From an uncultured Lachnospiraceae bacterium (lineage in GTDB: Bacteria; Bacillota; Clostridia; Lachnospirales; Lachnospiraceae), in the NCBI GenBank assembly GCA_950097145.1, contig CATNCF010000003.1, positions 62,001 through 126,000 of the forward strand: DNA of 64,000 bases. The letters run 5' to 3'. Shown here in pieces: positions 41,973 to 50,743 of the stretch. The stretch's first letter is position 1. Each line of letters starts with the position of its first letter. The notes under the pieces are model-generated. The model ran no database searches and was not told the origin of the DNA. It worked only from the letters and a program-made list of their open reading frames with translations. Both the position numbers and the translations under genes were made by a program.

Positions 41973-43409
41973 ATGTACGACGTTGTGATTATAGGGGCAG
42001 GCGTGTCAGGGTGCGCTGTGGCAAGAGAGCTTGCCAGATATCAATTGAATATCTGTGTGGCAGAGAAAGAAGAGGATGTGTGCTGCGGAACTTCTAAGGC
42101 AAACAGCGCCATCGTCCATGCAGGCTTTGATGCCGAGAGCGGTTCCCTTATGGCGAGACTAAATGTGGAAGGGAATGAGATGATGGAAGGGCTTTCCAGG
42201 GAATTGGATTTTCCATTCCGGCGAAATGGTTCTCTGGTAATCTGTCTGCGGGAAGAAGAAAAACCAGAATTAGAAACGCTGTACCAGCGGGGATTAAAAA
42301 ACGGCGTAAAGGGTTTAAGGATTATCGGGAGAGAAGAACTGAACACGCTGGAACCGAATAGTTCGGATGAGGCCATAGGGGCTTTGTATGCACCAACCGG
42401 GGGAATTGTATGTCCCTTCGCCATGAATTTTGCATTTGCAGAAAATGCCGCAGAAAACGGCGTAAAGTTTCAGTTTGATACAAAAGTAACTGGTTTTCAA
42501 AGAACGGATAATGATTGGATCATTCAGACAAACCAAGGGGAGCTTAAGAGCAGATACGTGGTCAATGCAGCAGGCGTTTATGCAGACAAAATTCATAATA
42601 TGGTGAGTCCAAAGAAGCTTCATATCACGCCCCGCCGGGGAGAATACTGTCTTTTGGATCGTTCAGCGGAAGGTTTTGTGAAACATACTATTTTTCAGCT
42701 TCCAGGAAAGTTTGGAAAAGGGGTGCTGATTACGCCTACGATCCACGGAAATACGCTGATTGGCCCTACAGCGGAGGATATTGGGGACAGAGAAGGAACC
42801 AATACCACCCGGGCAGGGCTGGAAGAATTAATGTCAAGAGCTGGGAATACTGTAAAAGGGATTCCTTTGCGGGAAATTATAACTTCCTTTGCGGGACTGC
42901 GCGCCCACGAGGACGGTCATGAATTCTGTATTGGGGAAGCGGAAGGAGCGCCGGGATTTATTGACTGTGCCGGCATCGAATCTCCAGGGCTTACTGCCGC
43001 GCCGGCAATCGGGAAACTTGTGGCGGAAATTATCAGGAAACTGGAACACCCATTGGAGAATCCAGATTTTACAGGAACCAGAAAGGGAATCTTAGACCCA
43101 AAGACTTTGAGTAAGGAACAGCATGCGGCGTTGATTCAGGAACATCCGGCTTATGGAAATATTGTCTGCCGCTGCGAGATGATTACAGAAGGAGAGATTC
43201 TGGATGCCGTTCACCGTCCCTTGGGAGCAAAATCTTTAGACGGTGTAAAACGCAGAACAAGAGCCGGGATGGGACGCTGCCAGGGGGGATTCTGCTCCCC
43301 GAAGGTTATGGAAATTCTGGCAGAAGAACGGAAACTGGAATATTCTGAAATTACAAAATCCGGTGGGAAATCCCAGATCATTGTGGGAACCAACAAGGAC
43401 AGACTATAG
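41973..43409 (+). CDS. FAD-dependent glycerol-3-phosphate dehydrogenase-like protein with BFD domain
   Basis: A 478-residue flavoprotein of the DAO/GlpA type. The FAD-binding Rossmann motif is VVIIGAGVSGCAVARELA, followed by CCGTSKANSAIVHAGFDA, typical of anaerobic GlpA-like and LhgO-like enzymes. The C-terminal 75 residues form a BFD-like [2Fe-2S] domain with cysteines in CRCEMITEGE and GRCQGGFC. It probably oxidises glycerol 3-phosphate to dihydroxyacetone phosphate, passing electrons through the Fe-S domain. Its placement directly after glpK supports that. The start lies five bases after the kinase stop. The electron acceptor is unknown. Confidence 0.88.
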   Translation: MYDVVIIGAGVSGCAVARELARYQLNICVAEKEEDVCCGTSKANSAIVHAGFDAESGSLMARLNVEGNEMMEGLSRELDFPFRRNGSLVICLREEEKPELETLYQRGLKNGVKGLRIIGREELNTLEPNSSDEAIGALYAPTGGIVCPFAMNFAFAENAAENGVKFQFDTKVTGFQRTDNDWIIQTNQGELKSRYVVNAAGVYADKIHNMVSPKKLHITPRRGEYCLLDRSAEGFVKHTIFQLPGKFGKGVLITPTIHGNTLIGPTAEDIGDREGTNTTRAGLEELMSRAGNTVKGIPLREIITSFAGLRAHEDGHEFCIGEAEGAPGFIDCAGIESPGLTAAPAIGKLVAEIIRKLEHPLENPDFTGTRKGILDPKTLSKEQHAALIQEHPAYGNIVCRCEMITEGEILDAVHRPLGAKSLDGVKRRTRAGMGRCQGGFCSPKVMEILAEERKLEYSEITKSGGKSQIIVGTNKDRL

Positions 43410-43423
43410 ATAGAGGGAAAAAC

Positions 43424-44689
43424 ATGTTAAAGTATGAGATTGTAATTGTGGGAGGAGGTCCTGCCGGGCTGGCTGCAGCCATAGCGGCAAAGGAGCATGG
43501 AGCGGCGTCCATTCTGGTGCTGGAAAGAGATGGAGAACTGGGAGGAATTTTGAATCAGTGCATTCATAATGGATTTGGGCTTCATACTTTTAAGGAAGAA
43601 CTGACAGGGCCAGAATATGCTGCAAGATTTATTGACAGGCTGTTTCAGGCTGGCATTACATACAAATTAAATACTATGGTGATGGACATTTCTGCTGATA
43701 AGGTAGTAACGGCCATAAACCGTGAAGATGGTATGATAGAGATCCATGCCCGCGCCGTGATCCTTGCCATGGGATGCAGGGAACGTTCCCGGGGAGCCTT
43801 GAATATCCCGGGATTTCGCCCGGCAGGGGTATTTTCTGCCGGAACGGCGCAGCGCCTGGTAAATATAGAAGGCTGTCTGCCAGGGAGGAAAATCGTGATT
43901 CTGGGATCTGGTGATATCGGGCTTATTATGGCAAGGAGAATGGCTTTGGAGGGGGCCAGGGTGCAGGTAGTGGCCGAGCTGCTCCCCTATTCCAGCGGAT
44001 TAAAGCGAAATATTGTACAGTGCCTGGATGATTTCGGCATTCCCCTGAAACTAAGGCATACCGTTGTAAATATTCATGGGAAAAAGCGGGTGGAAGGCGT
44101 TACCATTGCCCAGGTAGATGAGAGACAAAAACCCATTTCGGGCTCAGAAATATATTATGAATGTGATACGCTGCTTTTGTCCTGCGGTCTGATTCCGGAA
44201 AATGAATTATCAAAGACTCTGGGCGTTCAGTTAAATCCGGTGACTTCCGGGCCACTGGTAAATGAGTGCCTGGAAACCAGCGTAGAAGGCATATTTGCCT
44301 GTGGAAATGTGCTCCATGTCCATGATTTAGTAGATTTTGTTTCCCAGGAAGCTGCAGCGGCAGGAACATATGCGGCTTCGTATATAAAAAATAGCACGGG
44401 ACATGAGAAATCCAGAGATATTCCAATCTCGGCAGAATCAGGCGTGCGCTACACAGTGCCAAATACCGTTCATCCACAGCGGATGGAAGAGAAACTGACG
44501 GTGCGTTTCCGGGTGGGAGATGTATATAAAAATTGTTATGTATCTGTTTATGTGGATGAAAAGCGGCTCATTCACAGGAAAAAACAAGTAATGGCGCCGG
44601 GAGAAATGGAAGAAGTGATACTGAACAAGGAGGAATTGGAGGCGTATCCGGGTATGTCAAAGATTACTGTGAAACTGGAGGAGGATTGA
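43424..44689 (+). CDS. NAD(P)/FAD-dependent oxidoreductase of the glp operon
   Basis: A 421-residue pyridine-nucleotide-disulfide-type flavoprotein. The FAD loop is EIVIVGGGPAGLAAAIAA and the second nucleotide fold is IVILGSGDIGLIMARRMALEGA. A family segment, ILNQCIHNGFGLHTFKEELTGPEYA, follows the FAD loop. It lacks the redox CxxxxC of glutathione reductases but resembles the second flavoprotein found beside GlpA-like genes in anaerobes. It likely passes electrons from the upstream enzyme to NAD(P)+ or another carrier. That role is inferred from gene order. It starts 14 bases after the previous gene and is followed four bases later by the DUF1667 gene. Confidence 0.85.
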   Translation: MLKYEIVIVGGGPAGLAAAIAAKEHGAASILVLERDGELGGILNQCIHNGFGLHTFKEELTGPEYAARFIDRLFQAGITYKLNTMVMDISADKVVTAINREDGMIEIHARAVILAMGCRERSRGALNIPGFRPAGVFSAGTAQRLVNIEGCLPGRKIVILGSGDIGLIMARRMALEGARVQVVAELLPYSSGLKRNIVQCLDDFGIPLKLRHTVVNIHGKKRVEGVTIAQVDERQKPISGSEIYYECDTLLLSCGLIPENELSKTLGVQLNPVTSGPLVNECLETSVEGIFACGNVLHVHDLVDFVSQEAAAAGTYAASYIKNSTGHEKSRDIPISAESGVRYTVPNTVHPQRMEEKLTVRFRVGDVYKNCYVSVYVDEKRLIHRKKQVMAPGEMEEVILNKEELEAYPGMSKITVKLEED

Positions 44690-44693
44690 GAGC

Positions 44694-45062
44694 ATGGAAG
44701 TGAGGGAATTAATTTGCATCGGCTGTCCTATGGGCTGTCCTTTAAAGGTGGAACTGGTACAGGGACAGGCTCTTAAGGTTACTGGAAATAACTGCGGGAG
44801 GGGGGAGGCATATGCAAAGAAAGAAGTAAGCCATCCTGCCAGAATTGTTACAAGCTCTGTGAAGGTAGAGGGCGGAACCCAGAAGGTGGTTTCGGTTAAG
44901 ACAAAAGAAGATATCCCCAAAGAAAAAATATTTGATGTGATAAAGTGCCTGAAAGATATAAAAGTACAGGCACCGGTTCATATTGGAGACGTGGTTGTCA
45001 GGAATGCAGCAGGCACTGGCGTGGATATCGTGGCTACCCGGACAGTCACCACAGGCCCTTAA
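44694..45062 (+). CDS. DUF1667-family cysteine-motif protein
   Basis: A 122-residue protein matching DUF1667. The N-terminus has CIGCPMGCPLKVEL followed by NNCGRGEAYAKKE, giving four closely placed cysteines that suit an iron-sulfur or zinc site. The remainder is a compact beta-rich domain ending in VVATRTVTTGP-like strands. DUF1667 genes nearly always end glp-type operons with the two flavoproteins seen here, so it is probably the third subunit, comparable in role to GlpC. The biochemical function has not, to my knowledge, been settled. GGAGG lies before the ATG inside the previous gene. Confidence 0.88.
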   Translation: MEVRELICIGCPMGCPLKVELVQGQALKVTGNNCGRGEAYAKKEVSHPARIVTSSVKVEGGTQKVVSVKTKEDIPKEKIFDVIKCLKDIKVQAPVHIGDVVVRNAAGTGVDIVATRTVTTGP

Positions 45063-45126
45063 AAGCATATGATAATGCAGAGGGATTTTTTTCATATCCC
45101 TGATTACATAATCCGGGAGGAAGATT

Positions 45127-45372
45127 ATGCGTCTGTGTGAACTGAGAGAAAAAGAGGTTATCAACGTCTGCAACTGTAAATGTCTGGGCTTTGTGGCCGA
45201 TATTGACATTGATGTGTGTACGGGAATGGTGCTGGCATTGATTATTCCTGGCTGCGGAAAAGTCTGGGGGATTTTTGGCAGGGGAGGCGAAATGGTGATT
45301 CCCTGGAAACAGGTGGTGAGGATTGGGCCGGATATTATTCTGGTGGAGATTCCAGAACCGGAGCATAAATAA
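45127..45372 (+). CDS. YlmC/YmxH-family PRC-barrel protein
   Basis: An 81-residue small beta-barrel protein. MRLCELREKEVINVCNCKCLGFVADIDID and GKVWGIFGRGGEMVIPWKQVVRIGPDIILVE match the YlmC/YmxH family, which is linked with sporulation in endospore formers. Its molecular role is poorly defined. GGGAGG lies before the ATG. It is 64 bases after the glp operon and 138 before nrdR, so it may be a separate unit. Confidence 0.88.
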   Translation: MRLCELREKEVINVCNCKCLGFVADIDIDVCTGMVLALIIPGCGKVWGIFGRGGEMVIPWKQVVRIGPDIILVEIPEPEHK

Positions 45373-45510
45373 GAAAAGCCACCAAGCTTTTCTATCACAC
45401 AATGGCTGCCGCTATTTTACCAGATTCCATAAAAATACTTTGCTTTTCTACAGAAATATGCTAGTATAAGGACAAAGTAGTTTCAATACCTGTACCAAGG
45501 AGGAATTTCT

Positions 45511-45963
45511 ATGAAATGCCCATTTTGCAGCAGCGATAATACCAGAGTCATTGATTCCAGGCCCGCCGATGATAATAATTCCATTCGCAGGCGCAGGCTC
45601 TGCGATGAATGCGGGAAACGTTTTACCACGTATGAGAAGGTGGAGACAATTCCTTTGATTGTTATCAAAAAAGATAACAACAGAGAGCAGTATGACCGGG
45701 CAAAGCTGGAAGCAGGCATCCTGCGGGCATGTCATAAACGCCCGGTATCTGCGGCGCAGATTGACCAGTTCGTAGATGAGGTTGAAGTTGATATTTTTAA
45801 TAAAGAAGACAGAGAAATATTAAGTTCAAAGATCGGAGAGATTGTCATGAACCGCCTCCAGGCATTAGATCCGGTGGCGTATGTCCGTTTTGCGTCTGTG
45901 TACCGGGAATTTAAGGATGTCAATACCTTTATGGATGAATTGAAAAAAATACTGGACAATTAA
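45511..45963 (+). CDS. nrdR: Transcriptional repressor NrdR
   Basis: A 150-residue zinc-ribbon and ATP-cone protein. Zn ligands Cys3, Cys6, Cys31 and Cys34 are present, followed by FTTYEKVETIPLIVIKKDNNRE, where the ATP-cone begins. The cone continues through GEIVMNRLQALDPVAYVRFASVYREFKD. NrdR represses ribonucleotide reductase genes when dATP/ATP fills the cone. No nrd gene lies in this window, so its targets are elsewhere. AAGGAGG lies before the ATG. A weak promoter (TTGCTT/TAGTAT, 45440-45467) is upstream. Confidence 0.97.
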   Translation: MKCPFCSSDNTRVIDSRPADDNNSIRRRRLCDECGKRFTTYEKVETIPLIVIKKDNNREQYDRAKLEAGILRACHKRPVSAAQIDQFVDEVEVDIFNKEDREILSSKIGEIVMNRLQALDPVAYVRFASVYREFKDVNTFMDELKKILDN

Positions 45964-45990
45964 AAATATTTGATTCAGGAGATTAAGAAG

Positions 45991-46485
45991 ATGCTGGAAA
46001 ATTTTTATCCGGATGAATATCTGGATTCAGCCTATCAGATCGAGTTTGACCACTTATACCGGGAAGGCTACCGGGGAATTATTTTTGACGTGGATAATAC
46101 GCTGGTGCCCCATGGGGCGCCGGCGGATGAACGTGCCAAACGGTTGTTTACATATTTGAAAGAGCTGGGTTATGGGTGCTGTCTCTTGTCAAATAACAAG
46201 GAGCCAAGGGTAAAAATGTTCAATGACGTGGTACAGGTGCAGTACATTTTTAAGGCGGGAAAGCCTAACAGATCTGGCTATGAGCGCGCGATGGAACTGA
46301 TGGGAACCAATCGGAAAAATACTTTATTTGTGGGAGATCAGATATTTACAGACGTATATGGCGCCAACCGCGCCGGAATTCACACCATATTAACGAAGCC
46401 GATTCATCCCAAAGAGGAGATTCAGATTGTATTAAAGCGTTATCTGGAAAAAGTGGTATTATTTTTTTATAACAGAAGGAAATAA
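45991..46485 (+). CDS. yqeG: YqeG-family HAD phosphatase (subfamily IIIA)
   Basis: A 164-residue HAD protein. Motif I is IIFDVDNTLVPHGAP, motif II is LLSNN, and the late motif is LFVGDQIFTDVYGANRAG. The opening FYPDEYLDSAYQIEFDHLYREGYRGI is characteristic of the YqeG/GEP4 type, whose mitochondrial member dephosphorylates phosphatidylglycerophosphate. The bacterial substrate may be the same. The ATG at 45991 has AGGAG eight bases upstream; an in-frame TTG at 45970 is less likely. It follows nrdR by about 27 bases, so cotranscription is likely. Confidence 0.9.
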   Translation: MLENFYPDEYLDSAYQIEFDHLYREGYRGIIFDVDNTLVPHGAPADERAKRLFTYLKELGYGCCLLSNNKEPRVKMFNDVVQVQYIFKAGKPNRSGYERAMELMGTNRKNTLFVGDQIFTDVYGANRAGIHTILTKPIHPKEEIQIVLKRYLEKVVLFFYNRRK

Positions 46486-46516
46486 CAGATCGAAAAAGAA
46501 AATGGAGGAAGAAGAG

Positions 46517-46960
46517 ATGAGAGTAGCAATTGGGAACGATCATACAGCAGTGGACTTGAAAAATGAAGTAATGGATTATGTAAAAAGCCTGGGGCATGAG
46601 GTGGTAAACTTGGGGACAGACAGCTCAGAGAGCTGCCATTATCCAGTCTACGGAGAAAAAGTGGGACAGGCAGTGGCAGCAGGGGAAGCGGACTGCGGAA
46701 TCCTGATCTGCGGGACAGGCGTAGGCATTTCTCTTGCAGCCAATAAGATAAAGGGCATACGCTGCGGAGTATGCTCTGATACTACCACAGCACATTTAAT
46801 CAAGGAACATAATAACGCCAATATCATTGCTTTTGGTGCAAGAATTGTTGGAAACGAGCAGGCGAAGGATATTGTGAAATCATACTTGGAAGCAGAATTT
46901 ATGGGAGGAAGGCACCAGACTCGAATTGACATGATTCATGAGATTGAAGAAAAAGGTTGA
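46517..46960 (+). CDS. rpiB: Ribose-5-phosphate isomerase B (RpiB/LacAB family)
   Basis: A 147-residue sugar-phosphate isomerase interconverting ribose 5-phosphate and ribulose 5-phosphate. IGNDHTAVDLKNEV is the phosphate-binding opening, the catalytic Cys lies in GILICGTGVGISLAANK, and the conserved CSDTTTAHLIKEHNNANI region follows. The loop with His and Arg in GGRHQTRIDMIHEIE is also intact. It would serve the pentose phosphate pathway fed by the xylulokinase operon. GGAGG lies eight bases before the ATG at 46517. A LacA/B-type galactose-6-phosphate isomerase role is less likely because only one subunit gene is present. Confidence 0.93.
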   Translation: MRVAIGNDHTAVDLKNEVMDYVKSLGHEVVNLGTDSSESCHYPVYGEKVGQAVAAGEADCGILICGTGVGISLAANKIKGIRCGVCSDTTTAHLIKEHNNANIIAFGARIVGNEQAKDIVKSYLEAEFMGGRHQTRIDMIHEIEEKG

Positions 46961-47030
46961 AAATTCTTCCATTATAGTATAAAATAAAAAAGTATGCGGG
47001 CTTTGGCCATAGTTTAAGGAGGAAGTTTGA

Positions 47031-47588
47031 ATGATTTCAGCAGGAGATTTTAGGAACGGCATCACCATTGAATTGGATAATAATATTTACCAGATTATTG
47101 AGTTTCAGCATGTAAAACCTGGAAAGGGTGCAGCATTTGTACGGACTAAATTAAAGAATATCAAGAACGGCGGTGTGGTGGAGAAGACGTTCCGCCCCAC
47201 GGAAAAATGTCCCCAGGCGCGTATTGACAGGGCGGACATGCAGTATCTGTATTCTGACGGGGATTTGTTCCATTTTATGGATGTTGAGACTTATGAGCAG
47301 ATTGCGCTGGATGCAGAGGCAATTGGCGATGCGCTGAAGTTTGTAAAAGAAAATGAGATGGTGAAGATGTGTTCTCACAACGGCAGTGTATTTGCAGTGG
47401 AACCGCCTCTGTTTGTGGAATTGAAGATTACAGATACAGAACCAGGCTTCAAAGGCGATACAGCTACCGGAGCCACCAAGCCGGCAGTGGTAGAGACTGG
47501 GGCTACGGTTTATGTTCCTCTGTTTGTGGAGCAGGAAGATGTAATTAAGATTGACACTAGAACCGGTGAATATCTGTCAAGAGTATAA
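47031..47588 (+). CDS. efp: Translation elongation factor P
   Basis: A 185-residue tRNA-shaped factor that relieves ribosome stalling at polyproline. The KOW-like N-terminal domain carries Lys32 in [10 protein letters not shown], the site of modification in many bacteria. The two OB domains follow, ending with the highly conserved [44 protein letters not shown]. No EpmA/EpmB or EarP modification gene is beside it. AAGGAGG lies before the ATG. A long nested inverted repeat follows. Confidence 0.98.
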   Translation: MISAGDFRNGITIELDNNIYQIIEFQHVKPGKGAAFVRTKLKNIKNGGVVEKTFRPTEKCPQARIDRADMQYLYSDGDLFHFMDVETYEQIALDAEAIGDALKFVKENEMVKMCSHNGSVFAVEPPLFVELKITDTEPGFKGDTATGATKPAVVETGATVYVPLFVEQEDVIKIDTRTGEYLSRV

Positions 47589-47630
47589 AGCACGCAGAAA
47601 GACAGAAGGACGGCAAGAAGCCTGTTCGTT

Positions 47631-47766
47631 TTCCTGAGAATGCTGTTTTATAAACGTCAATCCAGTTACGGGTTTGTGAGTGTTTGTAGGATTAGGGTGT
47701 CAAAAGATCTGTAAAAGAAATTCAGACCTTTTGACACCCTAATCTTAATAGGAGTATTCTCAGGAA
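47631..47766. repeat. Nested inverted-repeat element (possible MITE or bidirectional terminator)
   Basis: The outer arms TTCCTGAGAATGCT (47631-47644) and AGTATTCTCAGGAA (47753-47766) match at 13 of 14 pairs, and a T-run follows the right arm. The inner arms pair 17 bases perfectly (47690-47706 with 47728-47744), with the core GGGTGTCAAAAG, then four more pairs after one mismatch. The whole element is 136 bp between efp and the chemoreceptor gene. Confidence 0.75.
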
Positions 47767-47854
47767 TTTTTTCTAGTACATCATTATTTGCTAGGAAATC
47801 CTATTAGGTATGTTTATAGATTCTGCTTTATGTTCCAGAGAATGGAGGAATCAT

Positions 47855-49882
47855 ATGAAAAGAAACAAAAGAAATAATCATGGTATTAAGAGCAAAATGA
47901 TGCGTGGAATTATCACTCCTACTTTGGGAGTTTTAATCTTAGTAGCGCTGGTAATTTTGCTGCTGGTGGGAAATTCAGTGGGAAGTCTGCGGACATCAGA
48001 AATCAATGCAGAATCTGCGCAGGTGTCGAATCTGATCAGTGAATACTTTACACGGTATATGGAAGTAACTACCCAGGTTGCAGCGAATAACGAATTGCAG
48101 CAATTATTTTTAGAAGTGAAACCGGGAGATAGAATTGCCGATGCGGTACATTTTGAGTCTGTGCGTAAAACGATGACAAATGTATTCCAATCTGATAAAG
48201 ATAATATATTGGTTTGCTGGATTGCAGACGTGGATTCCAGCCAGTGTGTAGAGGATGAAGCCAGCGGCTATGTATCAGAACTTGGAGAGTGGGATATTAC
48301 TTCAAGGGGCTGGTTTGCACCGGTGTCTGAAGCCGGCGTTACCATTGTGACAGAGCCTTATGAGAATTCGTCTACGGGACAGATGGTTTCCAGTATTATT
48401 ACTCCAGTGTTTGGCGAAGGGGAAGAATTACTGGGAGTGGCGGCAGTGGATGTTTCCGTAGATACTCTTTCTGTGATGATGTCAGAGCATAAATTGGGAA
48501 ATTCTGGCTTTTTTATGCTTTTGTCCCCGGGAGGAACCATCATGTACGCTCCTGATGAAGATATGATTTACCGTTCCATACAGGATGTAAATATGCCCAG
48601 GCAGGTGCTGGACGCTTTTGAAAATAAGCAAAATAAAGTATTTACATACAAATGGGATGGTTCTAAGCAGCATGGATGTTATCAGACAATCGGAGCGACT
48701 GGATGGTCTGTACTCAGTGGAATGCCAAACGGAGAATATAACAATGTGATTATCAGGCTGTCTATGGCTGTGGTGGTATTTTTTGTAGTTGCAATTGCTG
48801 TGTTGGTAGTAATTATAGGTAAGATTTCAGGTGGAATAGTAAGGCCATTAAAAAAATTAAAACAGGCGGCAGAAGAGATTGCACAGGGAGATTTGGATAT
48901 TGCGTTAGATGTTTCCTCAGATGATGAAGTAGGCGCTGTTGCGTCAGCATTAGACAAAACTGTGGTGCGTCTACGTGATTATATTGATTATATTAATGAA
49001 ATTACAGAAGTGATTCAGGAATTGTCAAATGGGAATCTGCAGTTTGAACTTCAACAGGAGTATACCGGAGAATTCCATAAAGTAAAAGAAGGGTTAGAAC
49101 AGCTCTCTGACAGCCTGACTCATACAATCCATAATATAGATCAAGCGTCTATACAGGTGTCTGGAGGTTCTGAGCAGATTGCCAGGGGTGCACAGTCATT
49201 AGCAGAAGGGGCTACCAGCCAGGCTGCTACCATCCAGCAGTTACAGGCTTCTATTACAGAGATTGCAGATCAGGTGTCCTCCAATGCACAGTTTGCTGAG
49301 GAGGTAAAAAATAGTGTAAATGATATGGGGGCTCGCTTAAATTTCAGCAACCAGCAGATGAGCCGTGCGGTTGATGCCATGAAGGAGATTACCAGGTGCT
49401 CAGGTGAGATTGAGCATATTATTACAACCATTGAAGAAATTGCAGACCAGACAAATCTCTTGTCATTGAATGCTTCCATTGAGGCGGCAAGGGCCGGAGA
49501 AGCAGGAAAGGGTTTTGCAGTAGTTGCCGGGGAAGTAGGGGGGCTTGCAGGGGAAAGTATGGACGCAGTGCAGACTTCTACCATTTTGATAAAGAATTCC
49601 ATGGATGCAGTGAAAAATGGAATGGATATTGTGAACCAGGCAGCAGAACAGATGCAGCAGGTTCTTTCCCATACGGAAACAGTGCAGGGGCTGATTGATA
49701 AGATTGCATATGCCTCCAAGACTCAAAGTGACGGAGTGGAACAAATCCGCAGTGCATTGGAACAGGTAACAGAAGTCATATCTGATAATTCTGCTATGGC
49801 GCAGGAGAGCGCGGCGGCCAGTCAGGAGCTGTCTGCCCAGTCTCAAAATCTGACAGAAATGATTCAGATGTTTCGTTTATAA
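47855..49882 (+). CDS. Methyl-accepting chemotaxis protein with Cache sensor
   Basis: A 675-residue transmembrane receptor. TM1 lies near residues 16-40. An extracellular double Cache-like domain (about 45-310) follows, with [37 protein letters not shown], a motif of ligand-binding Cache folds. TM2 lies near 308-332, then HAMP, then a cytoplasmic coiled coil with the conserved signalling tip [40 protein letters not shown]. The last segment is tyrosine-poor and lacks a terminal CheR-tether pentapeptide. The second half of the hairpin reads GLAGES where GL(A/S)EQS is usual. Ligands are probably small organic acids or amino acids. The ATG at 47855 has GGAGG six bases upstream. Confidence 0.93.
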   Translation: MKRNKRNNHGIKSKMMRGIITPTLGVLILVALVILLLVGNSVGSLRTSEINAESAQVSNLISEYFTRYMEVTTQVAANNELQQLFLEVKPGDRIADAVHFESVRKTMTNVFQSDKDNILVCWIADVDSSQCVEDEASGYVSELGEWDITSRGWFAPVSEAGVTIVTEPYENSSTGQMVSSIITPVFGEGEELLGVAAVDVSVDTLSVMMSEHKLGNSGFFMLLSPGGTIMYAPDEDMIYRSIQDVNMPRQVLDAFENKQNKVFTYKWDGSKQHGCYQTIGATGWSVLSGMPNGEYNNVIIRLSMAVVVFFVVAIAVLVVIIGKISGGIVRPLKKLKQAAEEIAQGDLDIALDVSSDDEVGAVASALDKTVVRLRDYIDYINEITEVIQELSNGNLQFELQQEYTGEFHKVKEGLEQLSDSLTHTIHNIDQASIQVSGGSEQIARGAQSLAEGATSQAATIQQLQASITEIADQVSSNAQFAEEVKNSVNDMGARLNFSNQQMSRAVDAMKEITRCSGEIEHIITTIEEIADQTNLLSLNASIEAARAGEAGKGFAVVAGEVGGLAGESMDAVQTSTILIKNSMDAVKNGMDIVNQAAEQMQQVLSHTETVQGLIDKIAYASKTQSDGVEQIRSALEQVTEVISDNSAMAQESAAASQELSAQSQNLTEMIQMFRL

Positions 49883-49898
49883 AATCAGGGTGCGTTAT

Positions 49899-49936
49899 AA
49901 TCCTGCGGAGAAGCTGGCTTTTCCGCAGGATTTTTT
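49899..49936 (+). terminator. Terminator after the chemoreceptor gene
   Basis: AATCCTGCGGA (49899-49909) pairs perfectly with TCCGCAGGATT (49922-49932) around a 12-nt loop, followed by TTTT. Confidence 0.9.
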
Positions 49937-49950
49937 GTAACTTTTTAGGA

Positions 49951-50002
49951 TTAAGAAATTTTTAAGAAATTCCTTGAGTTTTATTTTTGAAATACTTATT
50001 AT
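49951..50002 (+). promoter_or_regulatory. Promoter and TTAAG direct repeat before the OmpR-type regulator
   Basis: TTAAGAAAT occurs at 49951 and again at 49962, one helical turn apart, as expected for an OmpR/PhoB dimer site. TTGAGT (49974-49979), a 17-bp spacer and TATTAT (49997-50002) follow. Autoactivation by the encoded regulator is plausible. Confidence 0.55.
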
Positions 50003-50038
50003 AATGGCAGGGTAAAAAGATGTAAGGAGCGAAAGGAC

Positions 50039-50743
50039 ATGGAACAACAGACAATTCTGGTGGTGGATGACAACAAGGAAATCGTATTCTCTCTGGGTAA
50101 ACTGCTGGAGTATGAGGGATACCGGGTTCTAAAGGCATATGACGGACTGGAAGCGCTGGAGATACTGAAAGAACATGCTGTGGATCTGATTCTTCTGGAT
50201 GTGATGATGCCCAGGCTCAACGGTTTGTCAGCATTGATGAAAATCAGGGAAAATAACCAGATTCCGGTGATTATTTTATCAGCGAAAACTCAGGAGAGCG
50301 ATAAGGTGTCCGGGCTTGTAATGGGAGCGGATGATTATGTGGAAAAACCATATAATCCGGCAGAACTTACCGCTCGGGTAGCTGCTCAGCTTCGGCGTTA
50401 CCATACCTGGGGCGGCAGTGCACCCAAGGCAGAAGCACAGCAGCTTGTGAACGGAGGCGTGGTGCTGGATAAACAGACGAAGAAGGCTATTGTGGACGGC
50501 GCTGAGGTGAAGCTTACTGCCACAGAGTATAAGATCTTAGAGCTTTTGATGGAACATCCCGGGCAGGTATTTTCAGCAGAAAAGATTTATGAGCGGGTCT
50601 GGAAGGAACTTGCCACGGGAGCAGTGGAAAATACGGTGATGGTGCATATCCGCCATATCCGGGAAAAGCTTGAAATAGACACGAAAAATCCAAAATATAT
50701 AAAGGTGGTGTGGGGGATTGGCTATAAAATGGAAAAATATTAA
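50039..50743 (+). CDS. OmpR/PhoB-family response regulator (VanR-like)
   Basis: A 234-residue regulator. The receiver domain has the acidic pair at residues 10-11, phosphoacceptor Asp54 in ILLDVMMPRLNG, the Thr/Ser switch in ILSAKTQ and Lys in YVEKPYNPAEL. The C-terminal winged helix includes LTATEYKILELLMEHPGQVFSAEKIYERVW and VHIRHIREKLEIDTKNPKYIKVVWGIGYKME. Its gene overlaps the kinase gene by 26 bases. VanR-like pairs in Clostridia often respond to cell-wall stress or peptides. No wall-modifying or export genes lie beside this pair, so its targets are unknown. Confidence 0.95.
   Translation: MEQQTILVVDDNKEIVFSLGKLLEYEGYRVLKAYDGLEALEILKEHAVDLILLDVMMPRLNGLSALMKIRENNQIPVIILSAKTQESDKVSGLVMGADDYVEKPYNPAELTARVAAQLRRYHTWGGSAPKAEAQQLVNGGVVLDKQTKKAIVDGAEVKLTATEYKILELLMEHPGQVFSAEKIYERVWKELATGAVENTVMVHIRHIREKLEIDTKNPKYIKVVWGIGYKMEKY

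Noticed and set aside
45372-45393. Hairpin after ylmC as a terminator
   Set aside because: The 8-bp stem AGAAAAGC/GCTTTTCT has no T-run after it, so it is too weak to list as a feature.
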